Positions 40,029-49,744 are shown, counted from the stretch's first letter. The stretch: DNA of 64,000 bases from Saprospiraceae bacterium (GCA_016714895.1 JADKBV010000011.1:310001-374000), one strand, 5' to 3'. The notes: a model not told the origin generated them from the letters alone. Numbers and translations: made by a program.

Positions 40029-40646
40029 CTAAAATTGATATTCCATTCTTGTTGTGAGGAAATATCCTTCAAATGTTATGTTTTTACCGTCAACATCTGT
40101 GTAGTCCAGCATTTTATTTAGAGATCTTGTGTACCTGATACATAATCCGATTCTTTTTGAAAACTGAAATCCGGCACCCAGGATATACGAAAAATCGTGG
40201 TTTCTGAAGGCCTCAGGATCTCCGATCGGTGTTTCAAGTTGAAACAAATTGCCATAAGAAAAACCCAGATCTGCCCGGACAACGTGATATTTTTTTTCTT
40301 CTTTATACCAATCATGAATGGAAAAGATAATCGGAACCTCGATGTAGCGCAACACAATTTTGCTTTCCGGCTCTGAAGCAAATAAAGTTGTGGAAGAACC
40401 TCTTTCGCTATATAAAAATTCCAGATTGACAAATTTGTTTTTGTCTATTCCATAACCGATTTTTCCTCCTGCCGTCAATCCGATTTTTCTGAATCCGTAT
40501 TCATTATCACCATCTATCTGAGAGAGATTCGCACCAACAATGGCACTGGCTTTAAAGGCCTGACCACTGATTTTCTGACTGGACAGGATAAAAAAAAGAA
40601 TAAGTAAAAAACAGACAGACCTGTCAATATGTGTTTTGTGGATCAT
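40029..40646 (-). CDS. PorT-family outer-membrane beta-barrel protein
   Basis: 205 aa with a signal peptide (residues 1-29, ending QKISGQ). The mature protein has the pattern of eight-stranded PorT-like barrels: SAIVGANLSQIDGDNEYGF, IGLTAGGKIGYG, VNLEFLYSERGS, LRYIEVPIIFSIH, VRADLGFSYGNLF, FSYILGAGFQFSKRI, ending with an aromatic Phe (RMEYQF) as barrels do. The family includes PorT of the T9SS, but most members are of unknown function, and this one is about 2 kb from the porP-gldKLMN cluster on the opposite strand. Confidence 0.85.
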   Translation of the reverse strand: MIHKTHIDRSVCFLLILFFILSSQKISGQAFKASAIVGANLSQIDGDNEYGFRKIGLTAGGKIGYGIDKNKFVNLEFLYSERGSSTTLFASEPESKIVLRYIEVPIIFSIHDWYKEEKKYHVVRADLGFSYGNLFQLETPIGDPEAFRNHDFSYILGAGFQFSKRIGLCIRYTRSLNKMLDYTDVDGKNITFEGYFLTTRMEYQF

Positions 40647-40778
40647 AATATTTGTGATTTTCTGTAAGATTCAACGGCAAATGAAGTTGTTTGGTGTTGA
40701 ATACGGGCAAATAAACGGTAAAATGTCGTCATTTCGACCATATTTTATATTTTTATGTAAAATTTGATGCAAAAATAT

Positions 40779-40786
40779 TACTTTTG
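40779..40786 (+). promoter_or_regulatory. -7 box before the conserved 87-aa gene
   Basis: TACTTTTG matches TAnnTTTG and lies about 147 bp before the next plus-strand start, so a long leader would follow. No -33 at 19 bp. Confidence 0.4.
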
Positions 40787-40932
40787 CCTTTATTCAGGTA
40801 TACTGTTGGAGGTATAATGATACAATGAATTTTTCTTTTCAAAAAAGTTGTAATTGAAGCATTATTACTTGTTATTTTTGCAATAATATATTTTAAGGTT
40901 TGGATATTCAACGTAAGATATAAACGAAGTTT

Positions 40933-41196
40933 ATGAAATTCAGCAAAACCAATTTAATTAAATTGGAAGAAATTCTGGCAAAATTGGGTTATAAAATTAG
41001 GTATGAAAAAGGTAACTTTACTTCAGGATATTGTATTGTGGATCAAAAAAGGATGATTATCATCAATAAATTTTTTGATGTCGAAGGTAGGATACATGTT
41101 TTGCTGGATATTTTACAAACTATTGAAATCAAAGAGGAAAGTCTTGATGAAAAAAATTTGATTCAACTCAAAAACTTTCTCAAAGAAACCACATAA
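40933..41196 (+). CDS. Conserved small Bacteroidota protein
   Basis: 87 aa: KFSKTNLIKLEEILAKLGYK, then IRYEKGNFTSGYCIVDQKRM and IIINKFFDVEGRIHVLLDIL. The GNF-x-SG-YC-I block and the INKFFD-x-EGR block are strongly conserved in homologues I recall across Bacteroidota, although no function is known. Soluble, with no signal peptide. It lies 31 bp upstream of the MBL hydrolase gene and is probably co-transcribed with it. Confidence 0.75.
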   Translation: MKFSKTNLIKLEEILAKLGYKIRYEKGNFTSGYCIVDQKRMIIINKFFDVEGRIHVLLDILQTIEIKEESLDEKNLIQLKNFLKETT

Positions 41197-41227
41197 AGTC
41201 ATTATATCCCTGTAAAAACAAACCGGA

Positions 41228-41995
41228 ATGGAAGTAGTCTTTTTAGGAACAGGTACATCACAAGGGATCCCGGTCATCGGATGTGGCTGTGATGTATGCC
41301 TTTCAGATGATGAAAAAGATAAGAGGCTTCGTACTTCTGTGTTGGTAAAAACGGAAGGAATTAACATTCTGATTGATGCGAGTCCTGATTTTCGACGACA
41401 AATGCTGGACAATAACGAAGATAATGTAGATGTCATTCTACTTACCCATGAACACAATGACCATATTATAGGTATGGATGATATTCGTCCTATCAATTTT
41501 AAATATGAAAAAAATATTCCGGTTTACGGTATGGCGAGGGTTTTGGATCAGGTAAAACAAAAATTTCATTATGCATTTTCTGAAACATCCTATCCCGGTG
41601 CTCCAAAACTCAATTGTGTGGAGATTGAGGCAGGTAAAAGTTTTTGGCTCCATAAAAACGTTGAGGTTATACCTTTGCTGGTCTTTCATGCGGGATTACC
41701 GATTTTAGGATTCAGGATTCAAAATTTTGTCTATATAACAGATGCCAGTCACCTTCCGGAAGAAACGATTGAAGCAGTTGCAGGAGCCGGTGTTCTCATT
41801 TTAAATGCTTTACAACGGACCAAACATTTTTCACATTTTAATCTTGAAGAGGCTTTGGAAATGATCCGTTTGCTTCACCCAAACCGGGCTTTGCTGACAC
41901 ATATGAGTCATCATATGGGAAAACACCATGTACTTTTGGCCGATTTGCCGGCAAATGTTGAGCCTGCATTTGACAAAATGAGGTTAAAAATTTGA
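41228..41995 (+). CDS. MBL-fold metallo-hydrolase, PhnP/RNase Z-like
   Basis: 255 aa. Starts EVVFLGTGTSQGIPVIGC followed by GCDVC, the usual opening of the PhnP-like group, with paired cysteines that can bind a structural zinc. Metal site: LLTHEHNDHIIGMDDIRP (HxHxDH), VFHAGLPILGFR, YITDASHLPEETIE, and LLTHMSHHMGKHH near the end. It probably hydrolyses a phosphodiester or cyclic phosphate; no phosphonate genes are nearby, so the PhnP reaction itself is not implied. Confidence 0.9.
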   Translation: MEVVFLGTGTSQGIPVIGCGCDVCLSDDEKDKRLRTSVLVKTEGINILIDASPDFRRQMLDNNEDNVDVILLTHEHNDHIIGMDDIRPINFKYEKNIPVYGMARVLDQVKQKFHYAFSETSYPGAPKLNCVEIEAGKSFWLHKNVEVIPLLVFHAGLPILGFRIQNFVYITDASHLPEETIEAVAGAGVLILNALQRTKHFSHFNLEEALEMIRLLHPNRALLTHMSHHMGKHHVLLADLPANVEPAFDKMRLKI

Positions 41996-42140
41996 TTTTT
42001 CGGAACAAATTCATTAATATTGTATTCAATTACATGAATCCGGTTGTTTTATGTCCGGTTCGTGTCGTAATCTGGTTGGAAGATACAATTCTTGTAGACC
42101 ATTTTAATATGTTTTAAAAATAATAATTTTATATAAACAG

Positions 42141-43097
42141 ATGATTTTACGATTTTGGCTGATGTTGGTTTTGTTTTGTCCGGTATTTTTGTCCGGACAG
42201 CAGAGACCTTTATTCAGCCAGTATATGCTCAACAAATATTATGATAATCCGGCATATGCAGGTATGGAAAGGTCATTGTTTATAAATGCAGCATACAGAA
42301 ATCAATACGGTGGCCTTCCGGGCAATCCCGGTACCCTTCAGGTAGGATTTCACCTACCGGTCTACAAATGGTTTGGAGGCGCAGGAGGTCAGTTGTCGAG
42401 ACATGAATCCGGACTTATGCAGATTATTCAGGCATCAGGAAGCTACAATTATGTCATACGAAGTTCTTTAGGTTTTATATCATTCGGTGCCCGGGCAGGA
42501 ATAAATCATGTTAGTTATAACGGAGAAAGAATCATCACACCTGAAGGAAACTACGAAGGTACTATTTTGCATAATGACCCAATACTTGAAGCAGGAGTTT
42601 TCAGCGGTAACGGTTTATTTTGGGAAATAGCCTTATACGTAAAGAATGAAGTTTGGGAGGCTGGATTGATGTTTCATGATTTGCCGGAATCAACAAACAG
42701 TCTTGGGCTGGCAACGTACACAAAAAGCAGGGGCATGTTGTTATCAGGTCAATATACGTGGAAGTATGGACCGCTGAACATTGTTCCATCACTGATGCTA
42801 AGGTCAGATTTCCGGGTATTCCAAAGTGATATGGGCGTTTTGGTAAATGGTTTTGAAAACTTCTACGGTGGACTTGGAATCAGGGGCTATAACCGATTTT
42901 CATGGGACGCTTTGGTTTTTATAATTGGCACAAATATTGGTAATCATTATAAAGTGTCGTATAGTTATGACCTTGGTCTTTCAGATTTGAGCAATGTTTA
43001 TGACAGTACCCATGAAATTTTATTGAGTTATAATCTTAATAAAGCAATCGGGGCAGGGATTATGCCAAAAGTAATCCGGAATCCCAGACATTTATAG
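42141..43097 (+). CDS. PorP/SprF family T9SS outer-membrane protein
   Basis: 318 aa with a signal peptide ending FLSGQ. The start QRPLFSQYMLNKYYDNPAYA and the following GMERSLFINAAYRNQYGGLP define the PorP/SprF family: 14-stranded barrels that help T9SS cargo with type B sorting domains reach or attach to the surface. Immediately upstream of gldKLMN, the same gene order as porPKLMN in Porphyromonas gingivalis. It could serve the giant type B adhesin at the start of the window; that pairing is inferred. Confidence 0.93.
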   Translation: MILRFWLMLVLFCPVFLSGQQRPLFSQYMLNKYYDNPAYAGMERSLFINAAYRNQYGGLPGNPGTLQVGFHLPVYKWFGGAGGQLSRHESGLMQIIQASGSYNYVIRSSLGFISFGARAGINHVSYNGERIITPEGNYEGTILHNDPILEAGVFSGNGLFWEIALYVKNEVWEAGLMFHDLPESTNSLGLATYTKSRGMLLSGQYTWKYGPLNIVPSLMLRSDFRVFQSDMGVLVNGFENFYGGLGIRGYNRFSWDALVFIIGTNIGNHYKVSYSYDLGLSDLSNVYDSTHEILLSYNLNKAIGAGIMPKVIRNPRHL

Positions 43098-43470
43098 CGT
43101 CCATATATAATATTTTATTCTGTTTTTTTAGTTTTTTGGCAAATATTTATTTTTCTGTCTTAAAATGTCATTTTTTTGGCGGATTTAGATTTTTTTTTAA
43201 AAAACTTTTGGTTATCAAGGTATAAAAAAGCAGACAACAGTTTAAAAAAAATGAACATGTATAATCCTGTCATTACGATAAGGCATGAATATTTTTTAAG
43301 GACAATAAAACACCAAATATTTACGTTTTGGTTTGGCTAAAGAGTAGGAAACCGTCCAAAATATTTTAAAATTCGAATTTAAAATATTTGTTAATTTGAA
43401 TAAGGTAAGTATCTTTACGGCTCTTTTTTACAAACCGTATTACATAATAGGTTAAATCGCTAAAGGTAAA
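43098..43470 (+). other. Intergenic region upstream of gldK
   Basis: 373 bp, AT-rich, with no hairpin after porP that looks like a terminator. Its main content is a well-formed promoter for the gldK operon at 43387-43417. It may separate regulation of gldKLMN from porP. Confidence 0.5.
43387..43417 (+). promoter_or_regulatory. Promoter of the gldKLMN operon
   Basis: TTTG (43387-43390), a 19-bp spacer, then TATCTTTA (43410-43417). This is the best complete -33/-7 match in the window to the Bacteroidota consensus, with one mismatch in the -7 box. The predicted start is about 45 bp before the gldK ATG. Confidence 0.65.
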
Positions 43471-44712
43471 ATGAAAAGTGTATCGAATTTCTTTTTTTTA
43501 TTAGTCATTGTTTTGGCTGTATCGTCGTGCAGCAAAGAAGAACAAGGACAACTCGTCGGAGCCCAAAACCGACCTTCTTGGAGTGGAGTAAATCCTTTTG
43601 GTATGGTATATATTCCATCGGGGACGTTGCACATTGGTCAGAGTGACCAGGATGTATTCAGTACTTATCTCCAAAGGCCAAAAGCTATATCCATTTCCGG
43701 ATTTTTTATGGATGATACAGAAATCACCAATAATGAGTACAGACAATTTGTAGAATGGGTGAGAGATTCCATCGCTTTGACCAAATTGGATGAAACCATT
43801 GAAGATGATTTCGGCAATACCAGACTAAATTGGGAAGCTACAGCCGATATTGATTATAATGATGAAACACTGGAGGACATGTACTTTCAGGGTGACATGC
43901 GTATTGATGAAAAGAGAGAGATGGACGTCGCTCAGTTCGAATATCAGTACCAATGGGTAGATTGGCAACGTGCGGCTAATGATAAAGCTGCCACCAGACA
44001 AAATATCATCAATAAAGAGAAAGTTAAAATTTTTCCTGACACATTGTGCTGGATCAGAGACTTTTCATACTCGTACAACGAGCCTTTATCAAGAAATTAT
44101 TTCTGGCATCCTGCATTTGATGATTATCCTGTTGTAGGAGTTAACTGGAAACAAGCAAATGCTTTTTGCCATTGGAGAACAAAAATCTGGAACATGTTCA
44201 AAGGCGAAAGTGAGCCAAACACAGAAGTTTTCAGATTACCTTCTGAATCTGAATGGGAACATGCAGCAAGAGGGGGTCACGCAACGGCACCATATCCTTG
44301 GGGAGGGCCTTACGTAAGAAATGCTAAAGGGTGTTTGTTAGCAAACTTCAAACCTGGAAGAGGTAACTATCCTGAAGATGGTGGTATGCACACAGTTAAA
44401 GCAGACGCTTACTTCCCTAACGATTATGGTCTGTACAATATGGCAGGTAATGTTTCCGAATGGACAATCACAGCTTTTCATGAAAATGCATACGTTCAGG
44501 TTCATGATCTGAATCCTGATTACAGATATGATGCAAAAGATACTGACCCTGAAGCTTTCAAAAGAAAAGTAATCAGAGGAGGATCTTATAAAGATGTATC
44601 CTACTATCTTCAAAACAGTACGCGTTCGTGGGAATTCCAGGATACCTCAAAATCTTATATCGGTTTCCGTTGTGTACTCACTTACCTGGGTAGATCTATC
44701 GACGATTTTTAA
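43471..44712 (+). CDS. gldK: T9SS ring lipoprotein GldK/PorK
   Basis: Outer-membrane lipoprotein that forms, with GldN, the periplasmic ring of the type IX secretion system. 413 aa. Signal peptide with lipobox Cys20 (LAVSSC). The body is an FGE-sulfatase/SUMF1-like domain: GMVYIPSGTLHIGQSDQD, DDTEITNNEYRQFVEWVR, WKQANAFCHWRTKIW, LPSESEWEHAARGG, YNMAGNVSEWTI and VIRGGSYKDVSYY, ending SYIGFRCVLTYLGR. A run of eight T lies in the signal-peptide codons. First gene of gldKLMN, with 97 bp before gldL. Confidence 0.96.
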   Translation: MKSVSNFFFLLVIVLAVSSCSKEEQGQLVGAQNRPSWSGVNPFGMVYIPSGTLHIGQSDQDVFSTYLQRPKAISISGFFMDDTEITNNEYRQFVEWVRDSIALTKLDETIEDDFGNTRLNWEATADIDYNDETLEDMYFQGDMRIDEKREMDVAQFEYQYQWVDWQRAANDKAATRQNIINKEKVKIFPDTLCWIRDFSYSYNEPLSRNYFWHPAFDDYPVVGVNWKQANAFCHWRTKIWNMFKGESEPNTEVFRLPSESEWEHAARGGHATAPYPWGGPYVRNAKGCLLANFKPGRGNYPEDGGMHTVKADAYFPNDYGLYNMAGNVSEWTITAFHENAYVQVHDLNPDYRYDAKDTDPEAFKRKVIRGGSYKDVSYYLQNSTRSWEFQDTSKSYIGFRCVLTYLGRSIDDF

Positions 44713-44809
44713 TTCGTCCTTTTAATTCCTTTTAATTGGCTAAAGTATCTGTATTTGCAGAAACAGAATATCTATTTATTAATTAACCTTTTTCAAATTT
44801 TCAAACACA

Positions 44810-45394
44810 ATGAGTTTCGTAAAATCTAAATCATTTAAGTATCTTAAAAACTTAATCATCGGTCTTGGAGCGTCAGTAGTAATGATTGGTGCCTTGGGAA
44901 AAATCAACAGTTATTCATGGGGAGGTCCGGCAATTACAGCAGGTCTTTTAGTTGAAGCTTTCCTTTTCGCAATGTTGGGTCTTTTAGGTCCTGAAAAAGA
45001 TTATTATTGGGAAAAATTGTATCCGGGATTGGATGAATACGGTTCAAATATTGCACCTATCACAGCAGGAGCCACTGCCGGTTCTCCTTCAAGAGCATTA
45101 AATGCTGATTCAGTGGAGAAAAATTTAGGTGGTATGTTGAGTGAATTGCAATCAATGTCAAAAAGTTTGGGATCATTAAAAGCTTTACAAGAAGTTGATT
45201 TTTCTCAAACAGGAGAGCAATTAAAAACAATGAATAATTTTTACAGCAAAATGAATGAAGCCATGAATGCTTTGAATTCCAGCGTGGAAGACACCAAGCA
45301 GTATCAGGCTCAAATGGCAAGCTTAAGCAAAAACCTTACTTCATTAAATGCGGTTTATGGTAATGTTTTGTCTGCTTACCAAGGTAAAGCGTAA
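44810..45394 (+). CDS. gldL: T9SS inner-membrane motor protein GldL/PorL
   Basis: Stator-like inner-membrane protein that, with GldM, converts proton motive force into motion for secretion and gliding. 194 aa. Two transmembrane helices (about residues 14-31 and 38-58) with Glu49 in the second (GLLVEAFLFAMLG), matching the position of the functionally important glutamate in Flavobacterium johnsoniae GldL. The cytoplasmic part has GPEKDYYWEKLYPGLDE and a coiled-coil tail ending in NLTSLNAVYGNVLSAYQ. No C-terminal extension beyond the coiled coil. Confidence 0.96.
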   Translation: MSFVKSKSFKYLKNLIIGLGASVVMIGALGKINSYSWGGPAITAGLLVEAFLFAMLGLLGPEKDYYWEKLYPGLDEYGSNIAPITAGATAGSPSRALNADSVEKNLGGMLSELQSMSKSLGSLKALQEVDFSQTGEQLKTMNNFYSKMNEAMNALNSSVEDTKQYQAQMASLSKNLTSLNAVYGNVLSAYQGKA

Positions 45395-45439
45395 TCATTC
45401 GTTTTCAAAAATTATTTATTAACAAGAAAATAGTATAAA

Positions 45440-46990
45440 ATGTCAATACCTAAGGAACCGCGTCAGCTGATGATTACCATCATGTACCTCGTTTTGACAG
45501 CATTGTTGGCCCTCAACGTTTCCGCTGAGATCTTCAACGCTTTCGACATGGTGGACAAAGGTTTGGTGAAAGCCAACAGTGCATTGGATGCCGCAAACGC
45601 CGCTATTCCTGCCCAAATTAAAAAGAGTGCTGAAAAAGGTCAGCAATACAAAACATATGCAGACAGAGTTGATCAGGTGATCGCTGTCTCTAAAGAAGGA
45701 TCTGAGTTTATCAATGGCCTTAAAAATTACCTCGTTGAAAAAGGTGGTGGTTATATTGAGGTAGGTGGTCTTCAACAATTAAAAGCGTTGAGAGATTATG
45801 ACCTTACAACCAGATTAATGGTCAACGAAGGTAAAGGTGAGGAGCTGAAAACCAAAATGATGGAAATGAAAGATAAATTTTTATCTTTTGTTGACAAAGA
45901 GGACCAAGCAGCTTTTGCCGCTAACCTTCCTATCAATATCGATGACGAAACGTGGAAAAAGTCAACCAACAAAAAGTTGAATTGGTCGGATTTTACTTTC
46001 GGTCACATGCCATTGGGAGCTTGTATGCCGATATTTTCAAAATATGCTAATGACGTAAAATCTTCAGAAGCAGCGGTATTAAATTACCTTGCCGGAAAAG
46101 TAGGTCTTACCGAAGAAGTGGTTTTGGATCAATTCAGAGTGGTTTCTTCTCCTAAAAAATCTTACGTAATCAAAGGTGAGAAGTTTGAAACAGAAGTATT
46201 CCTTTCTGCCTCTGCAGGTAAATCCAGTAACACAGGTATCAGAATATCTGTCAATGGTGCAAACCTTGCGGTTAATGACGCAGGTGCAGCTCAATATGCA
46301 GCTACCGCAGGTGAAGTGGGAATTAAAAAATACACGGCTGTTGCCAGCGTATTTAACCCGGTAACTAAAGAAACCAAGGATTACAGAGCTGAATTCGAAT
46401 ATGAAGTTGGTGAAAGATCTGTTACCATTTCAGCTACCAAAATGAACGTTTTCTATATTGGTGTTGAAAACCCTGTAGAAGTTTCAGCGGCAGGTATTCC
46501 ATCTGCTCAGGTAAAAGTTTCTATGGATAACGGAAATATCTCCAAAAATTCAGACGGAACGTATACAGTAACTGTAAACGGCCCTCCGGGAAAAGAAGCG
46601 ACAATCCGTGTTAATGCTCCTGGGGTTACTTACTCTAAAAATTACAGAATCAAAAGAATTCCTGACCCGGTACCAACACTCGGACCAAAAGAAAGAGGTG
46701 GAAAAATCGGAAACGGAACCTTCAAAGGTTTAGGAGGTCTTGTACCTACTTTGGAAGGATTTGACTTTGATGCAAGATGTAATATCGGAGGATTTGTCAT
46801 GGTAAGAATTGCTAAAAGACAAGACCCTGAATTTGCACCAAACCAAGGAGCTAAAATTTCAGGTCAGGCAGCAGGATTACAAAACAAAGCTGTTCCGGGA
46901 GATAAGTTTTTCTTCCAGGATATCAAATGTAAGTGTCCTGGTGACCCTGCAGAAAGAAATCTTGGACAATTGGTATTCGATATCCAATAA
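45440..46990 (+). CDS. gldM: T9SS motor protein GldM/PorM
   Basis: Inner-membrane protein with one N-terminal helix (residues about 11-30, MITIMYLVLTALLALNVSAE) that fits among GldL helices, and a long periplasmic part made of four Ig-like domains reaching the GldK/GldN ring. 516 aa, normal length. Visible blocks include FDMVDKGLVKANSALDAAN, WKKSTNKKLNWSDFTFGHMP, and the C-terminal GFDFDARCNIGGFVMVRIAK region. 45 bp after gldL. Confidence 0.97.
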   Translation: MSIPKEPRQLMITIMYLVLTALLALNVSAEIFNAFDMVDKGLVKANSALDAANAAIPAQIKKSAEKGQQYKTYADRVDQVIAVSKEGSEFINGLKNYLVEKGGGYIEVGGLQQLKALRDYDLTTRLMVNEGKGEELKTKMMEMKDKFLSFVDKEDQAAFAANLPINIDDETWKKSTNKKLNWSDFTFGHMPLGACMPIFSKYANDVKSSEAAVLNYLAGKVGLTEEVVLDQFRVVSSPKKSYVIKGEKFETEVFLSASAGKSSNTGIRISVNGANLAVNDAGAAQYAATAGEVGIKKYTAVASVFNPVTKETKDYRAEFEYEVGERSVTISATKMNVFYIGVENPVEVSAAGIPSAQVKVSMDNGNISKNSDGTYTVTVNGPPGKEATIRVNAPGVTYSKNYRIKRIPDPVPTLGPKERGGKIGNGTFKGLGGLVPTLEGFDFDARCNIGGFVMVRIAKRQDPEFAPNQGAKISGQAAGLQNKAVPGDKFFFQDIKCKCPGDPAERNLGQLVFDIQ

Positions 46991-47016
46991 TAAAAACAGG
47001 ATGTATACATCCAATC

Positions 47017-47913
47017 ATGTATAAAATTTTAAAAATGAGATCATTCTTAATTTTATTTTTTGTTGCTTCGTTCGTTATCATGTCTGATTCCAGATTAATG
47101 GCACAGGCTGAAAAAACGGAGTCATCTTTACCAAGTGAAGATTTTTTTATCGACGATGTGGTTGACAAACGACTGATTGTTGAAAACCGTCTAATGGATT
47201 ATCAGCCTATCAGAGAAGCTGATATCGCATGGGAGGTGAGAGTTCAGCGTGTCATAGACACCAGAGAAAAACTGAATCTTTCTTTCAGAAGTCAGGAATT
47301 AAATCTTTTTAATACTTTCATCGAATTGATTAAAAACGAAGAAATCACCGTTTTTACTGATGAAAAGTTTAAAAGTCCGCTTGCAAAAGAGGATATCGAC
47401 AAAAAATTGTCTTCTTTGGATACCATTACAGACTTTGATTATGACACCTATACAGAGGTCATCAAAGTAGTTAAAAATGATATCAACTGGGAAAACATTT
47501 ATTCATACAGAGTCAAGGAAATCTGGTTTTTTGACAAAGAAACCTCTACCATGAGACAACGTATCTTAGGTATTGCACCTATTTATGCAAGTCCTAAAGA
47601 CATGGAAAATGGTATTCCTCCGGGACCACTTTTCTGGGTATACTATCCTGAAGCAAGGTTGCCTTTGGCAAGATACCGTGTTTTTAATGAAAACAACGAT
47701 ATCGCCCCAATGACATGGACAGACTTGTTTGATGCAAGAGTTTTTACCAGCTACATCTACAAAAGGTCAAATGTACTTGACTACAGGTTGAAGGATTATT
47801 ATGTTCCGAATCCTGAAGCTGAAGTAGATATGACAGGTATAGACATGTTGTTACATTCTGATAAAATTAAGAACGAACTTTTTAATTTCGAACACGATCT
47901 TTGGGAGTATTAA
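47017..47913 (+). CDS. gldN: T9SS ring protein GldN/PorN
   Basis: Periplasmic partner of GldK. 298 aa. Signal peptide ending SRLMAQ (the second ATG at 47035 gives a tidier signal; both are possible). Family blocks: IDDVVDKRLIVENRLMDYQP, READIAWEVRVQRVIDTREK, IYSYRVKEIWFFDKETSTM, RILGIAPIYASP, LFWVYYPEARLPLARYRVFN and SYIYKRSNVLDYRLKDYY. Last gene of the operon and followed by a strong terminator. Confidence 0.96.
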   Translation: MYKILKMRSFLILFFVASFVIMSDSRLMAQAEKTESSLPSEDFFIDDVVDKRLIVENRLMDYQPIREADIAWEVRVQRVIDTREKLNLSFRSQELNLFNTFIELIKNEEITVFTDEKFKSPLAKEDIDKKLSSLDTITDFDYDTYTEVIKVVKNDINWENIYSYRVKEIWFFDKETSTMRQRILGIAPIYASPKDMENGIPPGPLFWVYYPEARLPLARYRVFNENNDIAPMTWTDLFDARVFTSYIYKRSNVLDYRLKDYYVPNPEAEVDMTGIDMLLHSDKIKNELFNFEHDLWEY

Positions 47914-47932
47914 TAAATTCTCCTTTAAAAAT

Positions 47933-47965
47933 AAAAGAGTTGCCCTGCGCAACTCTTTTTTTTTT
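47933..47965 (+). terminator. Terminator of the gldKLMN operon
   Basis: An 11-bp stem AAAAGAGTTGC / GCAACTCTTTT with loop CCTGC, continuing into a long T run. Confidence 0.92.
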
Positions 47966-48093
47966 ACCATTAACTGAATTAAAGTTTTTTTAACGATTGG
48001 GGAAACCTTCACAAATTTTTTTTTTAAAACGAAATACGTTTCACACTATTTGGTATAATATTACGTCTTAAGATAATATACCCGGTTAAATAA

Positions 48094-48124
48094 TTGTAAT
48101 GGTTGATTACGTGTATTATCTTTT
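48094..48124 (+). promoter_or_regulatory. Probable purH promoter
   Basis: TTG (48094-48096), a 20-bp spacer, then TATCTTTT (48117-48124), one mismatch from TAnnTTTG; about 80 bp before the start codon. No PurR-like or riboswitch element is recognised. Confidence 0.4.
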
Positions 48125-48204
48125 ACAAAGTTGCCTTTGAACATCATATTTCCAGAATAATTTTCCATTTTACCCAACACTAAACACACGCAAACAGATA
48201 TTTT

Positions 48205-49740
48205 ATGAACCAAGATGTCAAAGTAAGGTCTGCCTTAATTTCCGTTTTTTATAAGGACAAACTTGATACGCTCATTCATACCCTTTCCAAAAATGAGGTA
48301 ACCTTTTATAGTACCGGAGGGACACGTGATTTTATTGAAAATTTAGGATATCCGGTAATAAAAGTGGAAGATGTCACTACTTATCCTCCTATATTGGATG
48401 GACGGGTCAAAACCCTTCACCCTAAAATATTCGGAGGAATCCTTGCTATTAGGAATGAGGATCATTTGGGACAGCTAAAAAAATATGATATTCCGGAACT
48501 GGATATGGTGATTGTGGATTTATATCCTTTTGAAGAAACCCTTGCTTCAACAAATGATATGGCTCAAATCATCGAAAAAATCGATATCGGAGGAATATCT
48601 TTGATAAGAGCAGCAGCAAAAAATTTTAATGATGTGGTTGTTGTGGCTTCAAAAGAGGATTATAATCTTGTCAAAAATTGGCTTGACAATCAGGATGGAA
48701 TGATTACCTATGAACAAAGAAAACAATTGGCTGCTAAAGCTTTTGCTGTAAGTTCATCCTATGATATGTTGATCCACCAATATCTTGTTGGGGAACAAAA
48801 TGGTTTTTCACCTGATTTTATGCATCATATCATGGAAAGCCGACCCGTAAGGTATGGTGAAAATCCACATCAGAAGGCAATTTTTTACGGAAACCTTGAA
48901 GATACATTTGAGATTTATGGTGGTAAAGAACTTTCTTACAATAATATCGTAGACATCGATGCAGCAGTTCAATTGATCAAAGAATTTGCACGGGATCAAC
49001 CTACTTTCGCCATTCTAAAACATACGAATCCTTGTGGTGTTTGTACCCGGGATACCATTTTGGAAGCATATCAGGGAGCTTTGGCCTGTGACCCGTTATC
49101 TGCTTTCGGCGGTGTTTTTATAGCCAATACAGAAATTGACCTTAAAACAGCACAGGAGATCAATCAACTTTTTTACGAGGTTGTTATTGCACCATCCTAT
49201 AGTACCGACGCTCAGCAATTACTGACTTCCAATGCTAAAAGAATCGTACTACGTTTAAAACATCTTCAAGGTAAACAACACAGTTTTAAAACCATTCTGG
49301 AAGGTGTGCTTTTACAGGATAATGACCTGGCGATGGAAAATGTTTCTGAAAGTAAAATTGTGACAAAACTTTCTCCGGACGAACGACAGATGAGGGATTT
49401 ACAGTTTGCCTTGAAATGTGTCAAACATTTAAAATCCAATACCATTACTTTGGTAAAAAACAGTCAACTCATCGGTATGGGTTGTGGACAGACTTCGAGA
49501 GTGGATGCGTGCAGACAAGCAATAGAAAAAGCCAATCATTTTGGATTTTCACTTACAGGTGCAGCCATGGCCTCTGATGCTTTTTTTCCTTTTCCGGATT
49601 GTGTTGAGATTGCTTCTGAAGCCGGAATTACCAGTGTGGTACAACCGGGCGGATCGATAAAAGATCAGTTGAGTATTGATTTTTGTGATGAAAACAACAT
49701 GAGCATGGTCATCACCGGAGTCAGACACTTCAAACATTAA
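48205..49740 (+). CDS. purH: Bifunctional AICAR formyltransferase/IMP cyclohydrolase
   Basis: Catalyses the last two steps of purine synthesis, AICAR to FAICAR to IMP. 511 aa, normal length. The N-terminal MGS-like IMP cyclohydrolase domain (to about residue 145) shows ALISVFYKDKLDTLIHTLSK, FYSTGGTRDF, DGRVKTLHPKIFGGIL, DLYPFEETLAS and KIDIGGISLIRAAAKNF. The transformylase domain has RYGENPHQKA, ILKHTNPCGVC, ACDPLSAFGGVF, MGCGQTSRVDACRQA, ASDAFFPFPD and VQPGGSIKDQ. All catalytic regions are present. coaX begins 4 bp after the stop. Confidence 0.98.
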   Translation: MNQDVKVRSALISVFYKDKLDTLIHTLSKNEVTFYSTGGTRDFIENLGYPVIKVEDVTTYPPILDGRVKTLHPKIFGGILAIRNEDHLGQLKKYDIPELDMVIVDLYPFEETLASTNDMAQIIEKIDIGGISLIRAAAKNFNDVVVVASKEDYNLVKNWLDNQDGMITYEQRKQLAAKAFAVSSSYDMLIHQYLVGEQNGFSPDFMHHIMESRPVRYGENPHQKAIFYGNLEDTFEIYGGKELSYNNIVDIDAAVQLIKEFARDQPTFAILKHTNPCGVCTRDTILEAYQGALACDPLSAFGGVFIANTEIDLKTAQEINQLFYEVVIAPSYSTDAQQLLTSNAKRIVLRLKHLQGKQHSFKTILEGVLLQDNDLAMENVSESKIVTKLSPDERQMRDLQFALKCVKHLKSNTITLVKNSQLIGMGCGQTSRVDACRQAIEKANHFGFSLTGAAMASDAFFPFPDCVEIASEAGITSVVQPGGSIKDQLSIDFCDENNMSMVITGVRHFKH

Positions 49741-49744
49741 GCGA

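Noticed and set aside
43494..43501. T8 run in gldK signal peptide as a phase-variation switch
   Set aside because: The frame is intact, the run is short for this AT-rich genome, and gldK is needed for secretion; no evidence of switching.
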